Position numbers and translations under genes: made by a program
The notes under the pieces: model-generated
Seen by the model: only the letters and a program-made list of their open reading frames with translations
Databases searched by the model: none
Told to the model about the DNA's origin: nothing
Origin: a virus
IMG/VR virus record: IMGVR_UViG_3300036880_000015
Span: 1 to 64,000 of that record
Length of the DNA stretch: 64,000 bases
Direction: 5' to 3' (one strand)
In this document: positions 1 through 9,037 of the stretch, in pieces
How the letters are laid out: each line of letters opens with the position of its first letter
How positions within the stretch are numbered: position 1 is the stretch's first letter

Positions 1-3000
1 AGATAAATCCGTCCTCGAAGAGCAGCGTCGAGGTCATCACCTGGCCCTGCGTATTCACATCTGTCTCGTAGCAGTTCCACTGCTTCTTGTTGTGCGGCTT
101 GCCGAGGTCGCGGTATGGATGCTGGATGGTCATGGTGATTGGCGTCTGAATCAGCGCTGGGGGTGTCGCCGTATTCCATCCACCATCGTCGTAGTCGCCC
201 ACCTGGTCTTGTACCACGGCGTACTTTCCGGTTCCGATCTGCTTGCCGACGAGAAAGACGTTCGTGTCTTTCTCCCAGAACATCGCGGTCGCGGCCACGT
301 CGTCATAGCGGAAGCGCTGGTACTGTGAATCCCATACCATGCGATACCGTGGGCTGCCTTCATTGAGGCTGATATAGGATTCAATAACTTGATTGTTGTA
401 ATAAGCGAACACATCCTGTCCGGCCTGGGTCGGGTCGGCCTGCGGCGGGATGCACTGCGGGTTGCCGCGGTAAATCCATTCGATAGGCAGCGTCATGTAT
501 TGGCCATCGGCGCCAGTGAACATCCGGATTCCATCCGCTGCGCGGTAGGCAATCGCTCCCTCAACCTCGATCCATCCATCCCTTGCCACGATGCCATGCA
601 CAGAGCCTGTCGTCTGAGGATAGGGCTGCGCGCCGCCCACAATGATCTTCCACGTCTTCATCGTGCCCACAACCAGCGTTCCGCGCCAGTTGATGACTGC
701 GTTGATAATGTCGTCTGGCGTCGAGACGGAAATGTAGTTCTGCGGACCGAAATTCTCCGGTAACCCCTTTTTCGAGTAGTAAAGGTTGTTGGGATTGTTC
801 TCGTCGCCAGCCAGCCACGTCTGTCCGTAGGCCTCGGCGCACAGACTGCATGGTTGCCGGGGAACAGCGTAGACGCTGACCGGCTCGCCTTGGTTGTGTT
901 GCAGTCGCAAGATCGCCGTAAAGGTTCCCGTCCCGCCTGTGATTACCGCCACCACTTCTTCATTTGAAGGGTTGCCGATGATGGCGAGCTGGTTCTGCAC
1001 GAACACCGCGCCGGTCTGCGCCACAGTCACCGTCTGCGAGCTGAAAGTGCTGTAGATTGAATTCAAACTGGAAAGCGTGGTTGCCGCCGCCAGAGTCGTC
1101 TGGATCGGCGTAACAAGCGAGCTGGTCACAGGCGGATCGTTGTCGAGTACCAGGATCTGCGCCTGTTGAATATAGGCGTCCGCGATCACATCTTTGAAAA
1201 CAAACTGGCCCGTCCCTGTTACGTTCGGTATCTGGCCGACCTGGACCCAGTTCGATGATAGCGTGCCACCTCGGCGATACTGGCGCACATGAGTTACCTG
1301 CGGGTCCGGAGAATACTGGCCCACCACCTGCGCCGCTTGCCTCAAGAAGATTGGAGCGGCTGTCGAAGCCAGGTAGCCGTAGTCTTCATTGAACATCTGC
1401 TCCTGGTTTGGCGACGATTCAGTACCCGTGTTTGCATTGTAGTAAGTCTGCCGATAGTCGTAGCCAACTCCCGCGAACGAAGATGGTCCATATCCCCATT
1501 GCAGATAAAGTCCATTCACTGAGAACGACACGCCACCATTGGAGTTTGTTGTAACCGTCAGCGTCCAACCAGTCACATTTGCCCAGTCGATTCCCGCTTG
1601 TCCCGCTTGTCCAACCGGCAGAAAGTTCCCTCGCGGAATATAGCAGGCTTGCCACGATCCAGAACCTGTCGAGATATTTGTCGGCTGCAGTTGTGCGCTA
1701 ATCGTTCCAGCAGGCTGCCCGGTAATCAATCCGAGTGTGTCTGCAAGTATCTGACTTTCTGTTGCTTGATACGCTGTCGTGTTCCCGCTCACAGCTCCTT
1801 GGTAATACGCTGGGGAGATAAATGCCGTGTAGTAGTTGTTGGTTCCAGAGGATGTAGTAAACGACAATTCTACCTGACTTATATTTTCTGGATTCGACAC
1901 CAGCAGCGTCAGAACAATCAAGTCGGCATCGGTCACTTGGTTGTTCTGATTTAAATCCAGGTTTACTGTCTTGCTTATTGTCGCGGTCGAACTCGCTGCC
2001 GCAATCGTCCCACTCCATGCGCCAAGAGGAAACGCAGCCGTTGAGGGAGGAACCCATTCATAGAATCCCCATGCGGACATCTGCGACGGATATGGAGAAG
2101 CATACTGATCTGTTAGAACGCAAGCGGAAGGAACATTGGCATCGCCTGAACCGGAGGTTGTGTAGGTAACGTATCCTCCATTCGCCCCAATCTGCACGGC
2201 GGACTGAAAAGCAACCGTAAGAGATGTGGTAGTTGGCGCTGAAATCACTTTGTAGAATCCATCAATAATATCGCTCGACGACGCATAAATAGCCATCAGA
2301 TCATTCGCAACAAGGCCGTGCGCCGCTGTCGTATTTACGAGCAGTTGAGTGTATATTCCTCCGACAAGCGTCTGCGACGTAACACTGGAAATCGGGATGG
2401 TGACCTGAGTATTTGTATTTAGCAAAGCAATCATGCCGTTTGCGATAGGTCCAAACGCTCCAGGGTTGCTCACCACCGCGTAGGGGTTTGTAATAGCCGT
2501 AGTAAGCGAGCATGACGGGGAGCCTGTTGGAAAGCATTGCGCTGTGAGAACTATTTGAAATTGAACTAGGTTAAGGTTTGATACGCCTACAACAAATGAC
2601 ATTTGAGAAGTGGGGTGTGTTCCCGATCCCGACGATGCAGATGTGTTATAAAAAGTATTCCATGTTACCCCTCCATCAAGGCTGTACTCGTAATTAGCAT
2701 AAACGTATGCTGCCCCGCTTACGCTCCAACTGCTGCTGACATCTAAATAAATAGTGACGATTTGCCCTGCCGATGGCACTACAGACGCAAACCCTCCTCC
2801 TACGCTTGTTGTTACCGTGTTGGTTCCAGCCCCTGTTTGAGATACGCTGCCCGATGATCCGGTAACGTATCCCGTAGATGGATAGCGCGTCCCTCCTCCG
2901 GTTGACAAGGATATTCCGTAGAATTGGCTGAAATCTGTAATAAGAGTTCCGTAAGTGGCATCCAAGGTATCCAACGCCCCATATCCCCAAGCACTCGTTC

Positions 3001-3592
3001 CTGAGTTGGTGTACGTGTTTCCTGTAGCAAAACTATCAATCATAATAAGCAGCGGGGCGTAGGGAAGCACGTTGAGCGTGTACGGAGATGGGTCGATGCC
3101 AGTGAGTTGCGGGTTGCCTGTTCCTTGGTCTTTGATTGACGCGTTCTGGTCGTAAATGAAAAGATAGGCTTGGCTCGTCTCGAAGCAACTTTGAACAATG
3201 GACTCGAATGGCTGGCCGGAGAGAACAACTTGTGTTCCGGTTACGGTCGTCGGTAGAGTGAGCTGCGTATAAGCTCCTTGTGTATTTCCTGAACGGCGCT
3301 GGAGAGAACCGTCGGCGAGACCGGCGTAACGCCATGCGCTGCCTTGGAATGTGAGTCGCGAAAGAGATGTAACCGGCTGGGTGAAATAATGATTGCTGGT
3401 TCCTGCGCCGGCGGGGTCGCGATTGATAATCTGCGTGCCGAATCGACTCGACATCGCGTTTTCCTCACGCTCCAGGCAATTAAGCACTTGAAGATAGGTG
3501 TACTCTGGAGCTTGGTCCTCGATGCTGCGCGCAACAAGTCCTTTCGACTTATAGACAAATGGTACTGGCCGATATTCTGTATCCTGAGCCAT
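1..3592 (-). CDS. giant tail/nozzle-like protein, C-terminus cut by window edge
   Basis: The frame is open from ATG 3592 to base 1, so at least 1197 residues are visible and the stop lies outside. The N-terminal part is Ser/Thr/Gly-rich beta-type sequence. At about residues 543-562 there is one dockerin-like calcium motif (DLNQNNQVTDADLIVL). From about residue 920 the sequence changes to an aromatic-rich domain (AGDENNPNNLYYS, then INWRGTLVVGTMKTW) that resembles the beta-propeller-like tail hub or nozzle proteins of short-tailed phages such as P22 gp10. It is the last visible gene of the leftward structural operon, 10 bases after the preceding gene. The tail role is inferred from size, composition and position. 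Confidence 0.8.
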   Translation of the reverse strand, partial: MAQDTEYRPVPFVYKSKGLVARSIEDQAPEYTYLQVLNCLEREENAMSSRFGTQIINRDPAGAGTSNHYFTQPVTSLSRLTFQGSAWRYAGLADGSLQRRSGNTQGAYTQLTLPTTVTGTQVVLSGQPFESIVQSCFETSQAYLFIYDQNASIKDQGTGNPQLTGIDPSPYTLNVLPYAPLLIMIDSFATGNTYTNSGTSAWGYGALDTLDATYGTLITDFSQFYGISLSTGGGTRYPSTGYVTGSSGSVSQTGAGTNTVTTSVGGGFASVVPSAGQIVTIYLDVSSSWSVSGAAYVYANYEYSLDGGVTWNTFYNTSASSGSGTHPTSQMSFVVGVSNLNLVQFQIVLTAQCFPTGSPSCSLTTAITNPYAVVSNPGAFGPIANGMIALLNTNTQVTIPISSVTSQTLVGGIYTQLLVNTTAAHGLVANDLMAIYASSSDIIDGFYKVISAPTTTSLTVAFQSAVQIGANGGYVTYTTSGSGDANVPSACVLTDQYASPYPSQMSAWGFYEWVPPSTAAFPLGAWSGTIAAASSTATISKTVNLDLNQNNQVTDADLIVLTLLVSNPENISQVELSFTTSSGTNNYYTAFISPAYYQGAVSGNTTAYQATESQILADTLGLITGQPAGTISAQLQPTNISTGSGSWQACYIPRGNFLPVGQAGQAGIDWANVTGWTLTVTTNSNGGVSFSVNGLYLQWGYGPSSFAGVGYDYRQTYYNANTGTESSPNQEQMFNEDYGYLASTAAPIFLRQAAQVVGQYSPDPQVTHVRQYRRGGTLSSNWVQVGQIPNVTGTGQFVFKDVIADAYIQQAQILVLDNDPPVTSSLVTPIQTTLAAATTLSSLNSIYSTFSSQTVTVAQTGAVFVQNQLAIIGNPSNEEVVAVITGGTGTFTAILRLQHNQGEPVSVYAVPRQPCSLCAEAYGQTWLAGDENNPNNLYYSKKGLPENFGPQNYISVSTPDDIINAVINWRGTLVVGTMKTWKIIVGGAQPYPQTTGSVHGIVARDGWIEVEGAIAYRAADGIRMFTGADGQYMTLPIEWIYRGNPQCIPPQADPTQAGQDVFAYYNNQVIESYISLNEGSPRYRMVWDSQYQRFRYDDVAATAMFWEKDTNVFLVGKQIGTGKYAVVQDQVGDYDDGGWNTATPPALIQTPITMTIQHPYRDLGKPHNKKQWNCYETDVNTQGQVMTSTLLFEDGFI

Positions 3593-3602
3593 TCTGTTAT
3601 CC

Positions 3603-4112
3603 TTACGTCGGAGACGTAAATGCAGTTATAAGACCCGCGGCGAACGTCAGGCTTCCATTCGTTCCGCCGACTGTTAGTTTGACCAGCGTCACCGTTCCGC
3701 TCACTCCAGTTGCCAAGGTTGCCGTGATCGTTGCAAGTGTTGATGCCTGAGAATTTGAGGTCATCTGCAACCCCGTCAGACCCTTCAATGCGTTTTTACC
3801 GCCAATGTCGAGTTGCGGCCCGAGAGACGATGCGCTGTATTGGTTTGCCGCGTGCCCCGCCGATATTGCATCTGACGGGGAAGTGGGCGCGGCCAGGCCT
3901 GTGATCGTGCTGCCGGCCACGTCGATGCCCGAAGGGAGAACACTCGGGCCGCTCGATCCTTGCAGAGATTGAATCGCTCCGATGACCTGGTTCAGCGTTA
4001 CATTGACGCTCCCTGGGTTCTCCGCAAAGTCTTTGGCGGTGAATTGGACGCGCTGAATTGGAAGCGGTGTAGCGGCCGGGGGTGTGGGACGGGATGTAGG
4101 AGAGTTGGCCAT
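3603..4112 (-). CDS. structural hypothetical protein (tail-associated)
   Basis: 169 residues starting MANSPTS. An upstream in-frame start at 4124 exists, but ATG 4112 forms a TGATG overlap with the preceding stop, the usual junction here. The N-terminus is Pro/Thr-rich, followed by a segment similar to phage fibre or collar linkers (AGSTITGLAAPTSPSDAISA) and a Gly/Thr-rich beta-type end. It lies between the DUF6527-like gene and the giant tail protein, so a minor tail or fibre-attachment role is likely but not shown. Confidence 0.7.
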   Translation of the reverse strand: MANSPTSRPTPPAATPLPIQRVQFTAKDFAENPGSVNVTLNQVIGAIQSLQGSSGPSVLPSGIDVAGSTITGLAAPTSPSDAISAGHAANQYSASSLGPQLDIGGKNALKGLTGLQMTSNSQASTLATITATLATGVSGTVTLVKLTVGGTNGSLTFAAGLITAFTSPT

Positions 4113-4405
4113 CAATCCTCCCAATCCGGAATCTCAACCGTCTGCCCGGCGAGCGCATGAGTGCTGTCGCTGAGGAATTTAATCTGGCCGTCGGTCACAA
4201 AGGAATGGCATACCATTGGCAGAGGTTTGCCGTCTACTTCTTTTACCCACCTGACTAAAATAGACGGCGTGAACGTCGGAGTTTCCACGCTTCTGTTCCA
4301 GCCCCATGCTTGCGGTCCTTCGACTGGAATACCATGAGAGCACGCGCATCCTAAACAATGGAAAGCGTATTGTTGGTCGCTCATTTTGCGAATCTTCGCG
4401 CTCAT
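4112..4405 (-). CDS. DUF6527-like phage protein
   Basis: 97 residues from MSAKIRK. The motif order FHCLGCACSHGIP, then TFTPSILVRW, then CHSFVTDGQIKFLSDSTHALAGQ matches the small phage family DUF6527, often found beside tail genes. The early Cys pairs and later His and Cys look like a metal site. Start chosen because ATG 4405 overlaps the upstream stop as ATGA. Family function is unknown. Confidence 0.8.
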   Translation of the reverse strand: MSAKIRKMSDQQYAFHCLGCACSHGIPVEGPQAWGWNRSVETPTFTPSILVRWVKEVDGKPLPMVCHSFVTDGQIKFLSDSTHALAGQTVEIPDWED

Positions 4406-5463
4406 TGTTTCGTCCCCATCTTCATAGCCTGGATGTAGCGCCCGGTCGCCATGACCACCTGAGCATACCGCTTGAGCGCGAACTCGGCCATCTGTGGTTG
4501 TTGAGCTATGCCATCCTTGCCCCAGGCATACGCCAGAGCGAGATATTTGATCCCATGAAGGCAACAATCCGGCGCGAGGAAGCCATCCAAAAAGCCCAGC
4601 GTGTCCGTGTCTCGCACCGCGCAGAGCAACTCGACCGGGAAGTTCGACGATGGCCGCCCGCCAACTCCCCAGCGGTAGAGCCCGGCCCGGTCCTCGAACC
4701 AGCTTTGCAGTGGCCCAACGTAATTAGACTGCCAACTACGATCTTGCTGGACGAGCTCCTCCTGCGTCAACTCGTACAGTCTACGCATGGATTGAATCGT
4801 GCCGCCTGTCGTCGATCCATCGGCGCCGACCTGCCGGTAAGTGATGACGTTGGGTGACGGCGCGCTGATGACCGCGAAGACGCCGGCGAAGGATGGGTCG
4901 GTCGGATTGACCACGGCGAAGGTGTTGTACTGGACCAGGTCCGTCGGCCCGCCCGCGGTGAGCGTTACAACTCCGCCGGCGCGCACCATGCTGGTGATGC
5001 CGATGTCAATGGCCGAGGCCGCGATGCGATCGATCAGGATGGCTGTAGGCGGCGTGGCCTGGTAGATCAGGCCTGTATTCACCGTCTGGAAGAACCGCTG
5101 GTAGAAGCACGGCACGGCCGTCAGGAACTCGTTCTGCGCGCGCGACAGGTACTGCAGCATCTCCGCCTGGGTGAAGATCGGGTCCGTAGCCTGCTGCGTG
5201 GGGAAGGTAGCGCCCCAAACCGGCGCGGCGGCGGCGTGCGCGTTGGCGAAGTTGGCGGTGAAAGTGGTAGGAGAGGGAACCGTTAGGACGGTGACGACTT
5301 CTTGCGTGGCGTTGCCGGGCTGCTCGACGACGAGTTGCGCGCCAGAATACATCGCGTATGTGCTGCCGACGGTGGCCGTAACACCTGCGCCGGCGGCGAT
5401 GGGATTAGAGAGTCCAGCGTAGACCGCAGGCATACAGAGGTGCAGGCTGATCTCAAAGATCAA
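4402..5463 (-). CDS. head-tail adaptor or tail protein
   Basis: About 353 residues from TTG 5463, or 343 from ATG 5433. The frame stays open upstream to a TGA at 5504 and the extra residues (NPGVGYRTAADLIFEIS) look coding, so the true start may be non-standard or disturbed by an indel. The helical stretch with AEMLQYLSRAQNEFL resembles the N-terminal helices of phage adaptor proteins. It contains a beta-type insert (residues about 120-200) and a helical C-terminus. Position among structural genes supports a connector or tail role. Confidence 0.7.
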   Translation of the reverse strand: MIFEISLHLCMPAVYAGLSNPIAAGAGVTATVGSTYAMYSGAQLVVEQPGNATQEVVTVLTVPSPTTFTANFANAHAAAAPVWGATFPTQQATDPIFTQAEMLQYLSRAQNEFLTAVPCFYQRFFQTVNTGLIYQATPPTAILIDRIAASAIDIGITSMVRAGGVVTLTAGGPTDLVQYNTFAVVNPTDPSFAGVFAVISAPSPNVITYRQVGADGSTTGGTIQSMRRLYELTQEELVQQDRSWQSNYVGPLQSWFEDRAGLYRWGVGGRPSSNFPVELLCAVRDTDTLGFLDGFLAPDCCLHGIKYLALAYAWGKDGIAQQPQMAEFALKRYAQVVMATGRYIQAMKMGTKQ

Positions 5464-5550
5464 GTCCGCTGCCGTCCTGTAGCCTACGCCTGGATTTGCG
5501 ATGACTCACCCCTCAATGTTCCACGACGCGCCTTTTCCCCGTTTGTTCCC

Positions 5551-5853
5551 TTACGCCGTGACGAGCGCCTCTTCTGGAACGGCAACCGGGTGCGTCTCGT
5601 CCCAGTCCGCCGGCTTGTTGACGCCGAACTTTCCAACTCCACCGCAGCTCGAACACGTCGCCGACATGACGCCGGGGCCGCCCGCCATCTTCTGCGTGGT
5701 CTGGCCGTGGCCGTCACAGCCGAGGCATTCTGCCACGAATGCTCTGCCGAAGCAGATTTTGCAAGCCCGCTCGCCCGTGCCTTCGGGATGCTTTGCGAGG
5801 CCACACGAGCACTCGCTGACTATGCCGTGAAATTGCTGGATTCCGTTCGCCAT
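5551..5853 (-). CDS. small DnaJ-type zinc-finger protein
   Basis: 100 residues with four Cys pairs spread as CSCG, CKIC, CLGC and CSSCGGVG, resembling the CxxCxGxG repeats of the DnaJ cysteine-rich domain. No J domain is present. It probably binds two zinc ions and may act as an assembly helper for neighbouring tail proteins. That role is inference from position only. Confidence 0.75.
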   Translation of the reverse strand: MANGIQQFHGIVSECSCGLAKHPEGTGERACKICFGRAFVAECLGCDGHGQTTQKMAGGPGVMSATCSSCGGVGKFGVNKPADWDETHPVAVPEEALVTA

Positions 5854-5862
5854 AGAAATCTC

Positions 5863-6555
5863 CTATCTCTTGGTTGTTGGGTTGACGTTCTGCCCGGCGC
5901 CGTAGCCGGACGTAAAGAGCAGCGGGTCGCGCAGGTCTTGAATCGCCGTCATGCGTTTCGCGCCCTGCAGGTACTGGTCGAAAAGTTTCATGCCCTCCTG
6001 GAACTCTCCTCCGAGTTCCTTGATTCGGCAGTAAAAAGCTGCGTACTCCTCGATCAACTGGAAGAAGTTGTCCTCGAAGACCACGCTCTCGCTTCCAGTG
6101 TACGGCCAAACATCGGTCGTTGGATACTGAATTGCGGTAACGTTCACGGTTTGGGGCGTGGAGACTGCCGGGTGAACGACAAAGAGGTTGAAGCCGATCG
6201 GCGCCCAGCGCACGGCAACGTCGTCAACGTCCTGCATCCAGTCCGATTGCCAGCTCGTTTGGAGGTAATCGAGATCCCACAAATTCACCTTGTAGAGAGG
6301 TGAGCCCGCGCCCTGAATATCGGTGATCGCCAGGTAGCCTTTCGGCACGGCCTGCCAGACCGAGTTGGCGGTCAGAGTGAAGGGGATGTTGACGATTTGC
6401 GTGGGCCGGCCGACGAGCAAGAGCAGATCTGATTGCGCTTCCATGATCGCCGAGTAAATCTCGTACTGCGCAGACCACCACTGCCCAGGCCCGCCCGGAT
6501 TTTCTTCCAAGCGGGACTGAACATTCGCGGCGAGCGTGGAGATCGGCGTGGCCAT
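5863..6555 (-). CDS. head-tail connector / tail accessory protein
   Basis: 230 residues. It begins with a helical segment (SRLEENPGG, then WWSAQYEIYSAIMEAQSDLLL) like the N-termini of phage gp4/gp6-type adaptors that dock below the portal, followed by a beta domain and a helical end containing FFQLIEEYAAFYCRIKELGG. A similar architecture recurs in the 340-residue protein at 8014-9036. Adaptor identity is inferred from this architecture and synteny. Confidence 0.7.
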   Translation of the reverse strand: MATPISTLAANVQSRLEENPGGPGQWWSAQYEIYSAIMEAQSDLLLLVGRPTQIVNIPFTLTANSVWQAVPKGYLAITDIQGAGSPLYKVNLWDLDYLQTSWQSDWMQDVDDVAVRWAPIGFNLFVVHPAVSTPQTVNVTAIQYPTTDVWPYTGSESVVFEDNFFQLIEEYAAFYCRIKELGGEFQEGMKLFDQYLQGAKRMTAIQDLRDPLLFTSGYGAGQNVNPTTKR

Positions 6556-6558
6556 GGG

Positions 6559-7134
6559 CTATATCTGCGTGAAGCGCGGGACAAGAGTGCCGGACCCGAG
6601 CACCCAGAACTGCGACAACTGCATGGGTTGGCTCTGTCCGATAGACTCAAAATCGAGCGGCGCCGTGGCCCCGGATGCGAGGTAGTCCATGACGCTCAGG
6701 TCGGTAAAGGCCACAGTCGAAGCGTTCCCGATGTAGGTTGCCGCGGAAAGAGAGACTGGCTGGATATGCACGTTGCCGGCGTCCTCATTGAGCACACACC
6801 ATTCGCCGCTGCCCGCATGGGACTGCTTCAGGCCTTGAATCACCATCACGGTTCCAGATGTAATAGTCTTCACTGTCCCTTGATCTGGAATGGAGCCGAC
6901 AGCGACAATGCCTGGCAGAAACGCCGCGGCCAGGCCGACAGCTACGCGATCGCCCGGCAAGAACCCTTTGGTTGAGGTGACGGTCAAAGAGCACCGCGTC
7001 TCGTTTGAGCCCGGCGTGAGGACTCCGCTGAATTGGTCCGGCGGTGGTGTGACGGCAGCAGTGACGGCCGACCCGAATAGCGGTTGCGCGGCCCCTGAAA
7101 GTGTGATGATTCCTGCAAATGGTCTGACGGCCAT
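6559..7134 (-). CDS. structural hypothetical protein, capsid-surface type
   Basis: 191 residues, Ala/Val/Thr/Gly-rich and predicted mostly beta. It shares a short stretch, STKGFLPGDRVAVG, with the protein at 11124-11780 (ATKGFLPA), which suggests a common domain. Stop and neighbouring start are 3 bases apart. Likely a virion surface or stabilisation protein, from position and composition only. Confidence 0.6.
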   Translation of the reverse strand: MAVRPFAGIITLSGAAQPLFGSAVTAAVTPPPDQFSGVLTPGSNETRCSLTVTSTKGFLPGDRVAVGLAAAFLPGIVAVGSIPDQGTVKTITSGTVMVIQGLKQSHAGSGEWCVLNEDAGNVHIQPVSLSAATYIGNASTVAFTDLSVMDYLASGATAPLDFESIGQSQPMQLSQFWVLGSGTLVPRFTQI

Positions 7135-7137
7135 GGC

Positions 7138-7497
7138 TTAGTCTCCCTTCAATCTAGTCAACGGATTCTTGGCGTCGCGACCATACGGCGACGGGCAGCA
7201 ACCTGGTCCTTCCGTGCTGGTCACCTCGACTGGATCGTTCGTGTTGCGGTAGCTGGACTTGTAGCCGATGCCGCCCATGGCGCCACGAACATTATCCATA
7301 ATGCTGTTCGGCTTCGGAACGTACTTGCCGGTCCCGCCCCAATCGTTCTTGACCTCGGGGTCGTACTCCTCGTGCATCCCCAGGCGCGCACGATCGATGT
7401 GGAAGTTGTCGGTGGCCGGCTTCGAGTTGGCTGGCGCGTCCACCTTGCCAAAACTCTTGCGCCGGAATACGTCGGTGACTCGTTCCGATGGGTTCAT
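7138..7497 (-). CDS. hypothetical structural-operon protein
   Basis: 119 residues, polar, rich in Asn, Asp, Lys and Pro, with no membrane segment and little predicted structure (GGTGKYVPKPNSIMDNV). ATG 7497 overlaps the stop of the upstream small gene as ATGA. No family recognised. Confidence 0.6.
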   Translation of the reverse strand: MNPSERVTDVFRRKSFGKVDAPANSKPATDNFHIDRARLGMHEEYDPEVKNDWGGTGKYVPKPNSIMDNVRGAMGGIGYKSSYRNTNDPVEVTSTEGPGCCPSPYGRDAKNPLTRLKGD

Positions 7498-7661
7498 GGT
7501 TGCCTGCTTCCTGCCCTGCGCTTTGTGGCGCGGTGCAACTTGCGCTTTTTCGTTTTGCGCTTCACCGTCTTCCGCTTAGAAGAAAGCCTGGCCGCCTTCT
7601 TCAAGAACCTCGACGAGTGGCTACGAGCTTCCATTTCTGGAGTTTCTTTGTCTTCACGCAT
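7494..7661 (-). CDS. 55-residue highly basic protein
   Basis: Starts at ATG 7661, inside the last codons of the preceding gene (8-base overlap), and stops by an ATGA overlap with the next gene. About 40 percent Lys plus Arg, with the run KRKTVKRKTKKRKLHRATKR. Such peptides usually bind nucleic acid or act in capsid DNA packing. It is too short for many gene callers but both junctions fit the operon. Confidence 0.65.
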   Translation of the reverse strand: MREDKETPEMEARSHSSRFLKKAARLSSKRKTVKRKTKKRKLHRATKRRAGSRQP

Positions 7662-8004
7662 ACCTTTGCCTCATTTGAGAGAATTTCCTCTTGACAAGAT
7701 CGCTTACCGTTACCTCGCGCTGCTGCGGTGGGTCATCGAAGTTCTGCGCGTCCGAGTTCAGGACTACGCTTTGGAAACCGAGGCGCTTCTCGGCCGCTTC
7801 CAACTCCCGAATACTTGAGACGTGCAGGTGACCTCCTAGCTCATCGGCCACATGGTCGAAGGTGATGTCGAAGGGGTTGCCGGTCCCCTTTGGTATCCGA
7901 TCTGCCGCCAGGCAGCCGCAATCGAAGCCCAGCCATTTTTTCTGTATGGCCATAAACCGCATCCGATAAACCACCTTGCCGCATTGTCCACAGGTCTGTG
8001 CCAT
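7654..8004 (-). CDS. hypothetical protein with N-terminal zinc ribbon
   Basis: 116 residues. CGQCGK at residues 5-10 and CGC near residue 30 can form a small zinc site. The rest is helical (SIRELEAAEKRLGF, DLVKRKFSQMRQRYA). It lies between the adaptor gene and the basic peptide. Not recognised. Confidence 0.6.
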   Translation of the reverse strand: MAQTCGQCGKVVYRMRFMAIQKKWLGFDCGCLAADRIPKGTGNPFDITFDHVADELGGHLHVSSIRELEAAEKRLGFQSVVLNSDAQNFDDPPQQREVTVSDLVKRKFSQMRQRYA

Positions 8005-8013
8005 GAAAGCAGT

Positions 8014-9036
8014 TTACCACCCTTCCGACGCGCTGGCCGACATACAGGCGTGAGAAGCCTCCCAATAGGCTCCACCCGGCGTGTAGAACGGCAGATCTTC
8101 GCCCTGGATCGTCGCGCTCGTCCGGTACAGATTCTCGTCCTCGTTCATCATCTCGACCAGCAGGCCTTCATACTCCTGGTGGAAGGTGCTCGCCAGCGAC
8201 AGCGCCGTCTGCGGGTCATAGCCGGGGTTGTCCTTCGGCTTGTAGCGCAGCGCCCAGCACATCGCTTCCTTGATCACCACGTCGCAGCGGATGTACGGCG
8301 GCAGGCTATCAGTATCATTTTGCAAATTCGCCGGCTGACAGTAGGCCATAAAAGGGAGCGCCTGTTGCGTGAAGGGTGCCGACCATAATTCAATCAGATA
8401 GTTCCCATTCGGATCCGCTGGCATCGGCGCCAGTCCCCACGGGAAGTTCACGGTGATGCGCCACGGGTCGCGGTTATCGAGATAATCCTGAGTGAGATTC
8501 GTCCACAACTTGAATCCCATCTGCATATTGACGCAGGTCTTGATGTACTTGATGTTCGGGCCGAAACTGTAATACATCTGCACGATGTAGTAGCCGGTCG
8601 TCTGCGTCGTCTGCCCCGGTGGGAACGGGCCGCCCCATGGAAGCTCCAGCGTCAGCACCTGCGCAAAGGGATCAACTCCCGTGATCGTGTAGATCGGAGT
8701 GTTGAGCCCGGCGCGGAACTGGCGGCCGATGAGCGTCTGGTCCCATGTTGTATTGTTGCCCTGCACGGTGTTGGAGTTAAAGGTGACCGTGGCCGTTCCG
8801 CCGCTGACTGAGGCCGGGCAGATGATCTGGCCTTTTGTGAAGAGGCCGTACCAAGTGCGACGAGAATACAGACCTCGAACAATGTTATTGATCCATCCGG
8901 GTATCTGGGCTATACAGTTAGGATTCCAAGAACTAACTTGCCCGATCATTCCTCCGAAGTTCATTTGTTGAACGAACGGGAGAACTCCCACGTTAGGTTG
9001 CACTTGCTGAGGTATAACAATCGGTGGCACTGGCAC
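8014..9036 (-). CDS. head-tail adaptor / tail protein
   Basis: 340 residues. The N-terminal helix-rich segment contains INNIVRGLYSRRTWYGL, then a beta domain with the motif TVTFNSNTVQGNNTTWDQTLIGRQF seen in many phage connector proteins, a central region, and a helical end with EAMCWALRYKPKDNP and FHQEYEGLLVEMMNED. This pattern is typical of proteins that sit between portal and tail. The exact ring position cannot be told. Confidence 0.7.
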   Translation of the reverse strand: MPVPPIVIPQQVQPNVGVLPFVQQMNFGGMIGQVSSWNPNCIAQIPGWINNIVRGLYSRRTWYGLFTKGQIICPASVSGGTATVTFNSNTVQGNNTTWDQTLIGRQFRAGLNTPIYTITGVDPFAQVLTLELPWGGPFPPGQTTQTTGYYIVQMYYSFGPNIKYIKTCVNMQMGFKLWTNLTQDYLDNRDPWRITVNFPWGLAPMPADPNGNYLIELWSAPFTQQALPFMAYCQPANLQNDTDSLPPYIRCDVVIKEAMCWALRYKPKDNPGYDPQTALSLASTFHQEYEGLLVEMMNEDENLYRTSATIQGEDLPFYTPGGAYWEASHACMSASASEGW

Positions 9037-9037
9037 A

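Noticed and set aside
5302-6303. 333-residue plus-strand frame
   Set aside because: Lies antisense to three structural genes that have better composition and junctions; Arg/Leu-rich shadow typical of G+C-rich DNA.
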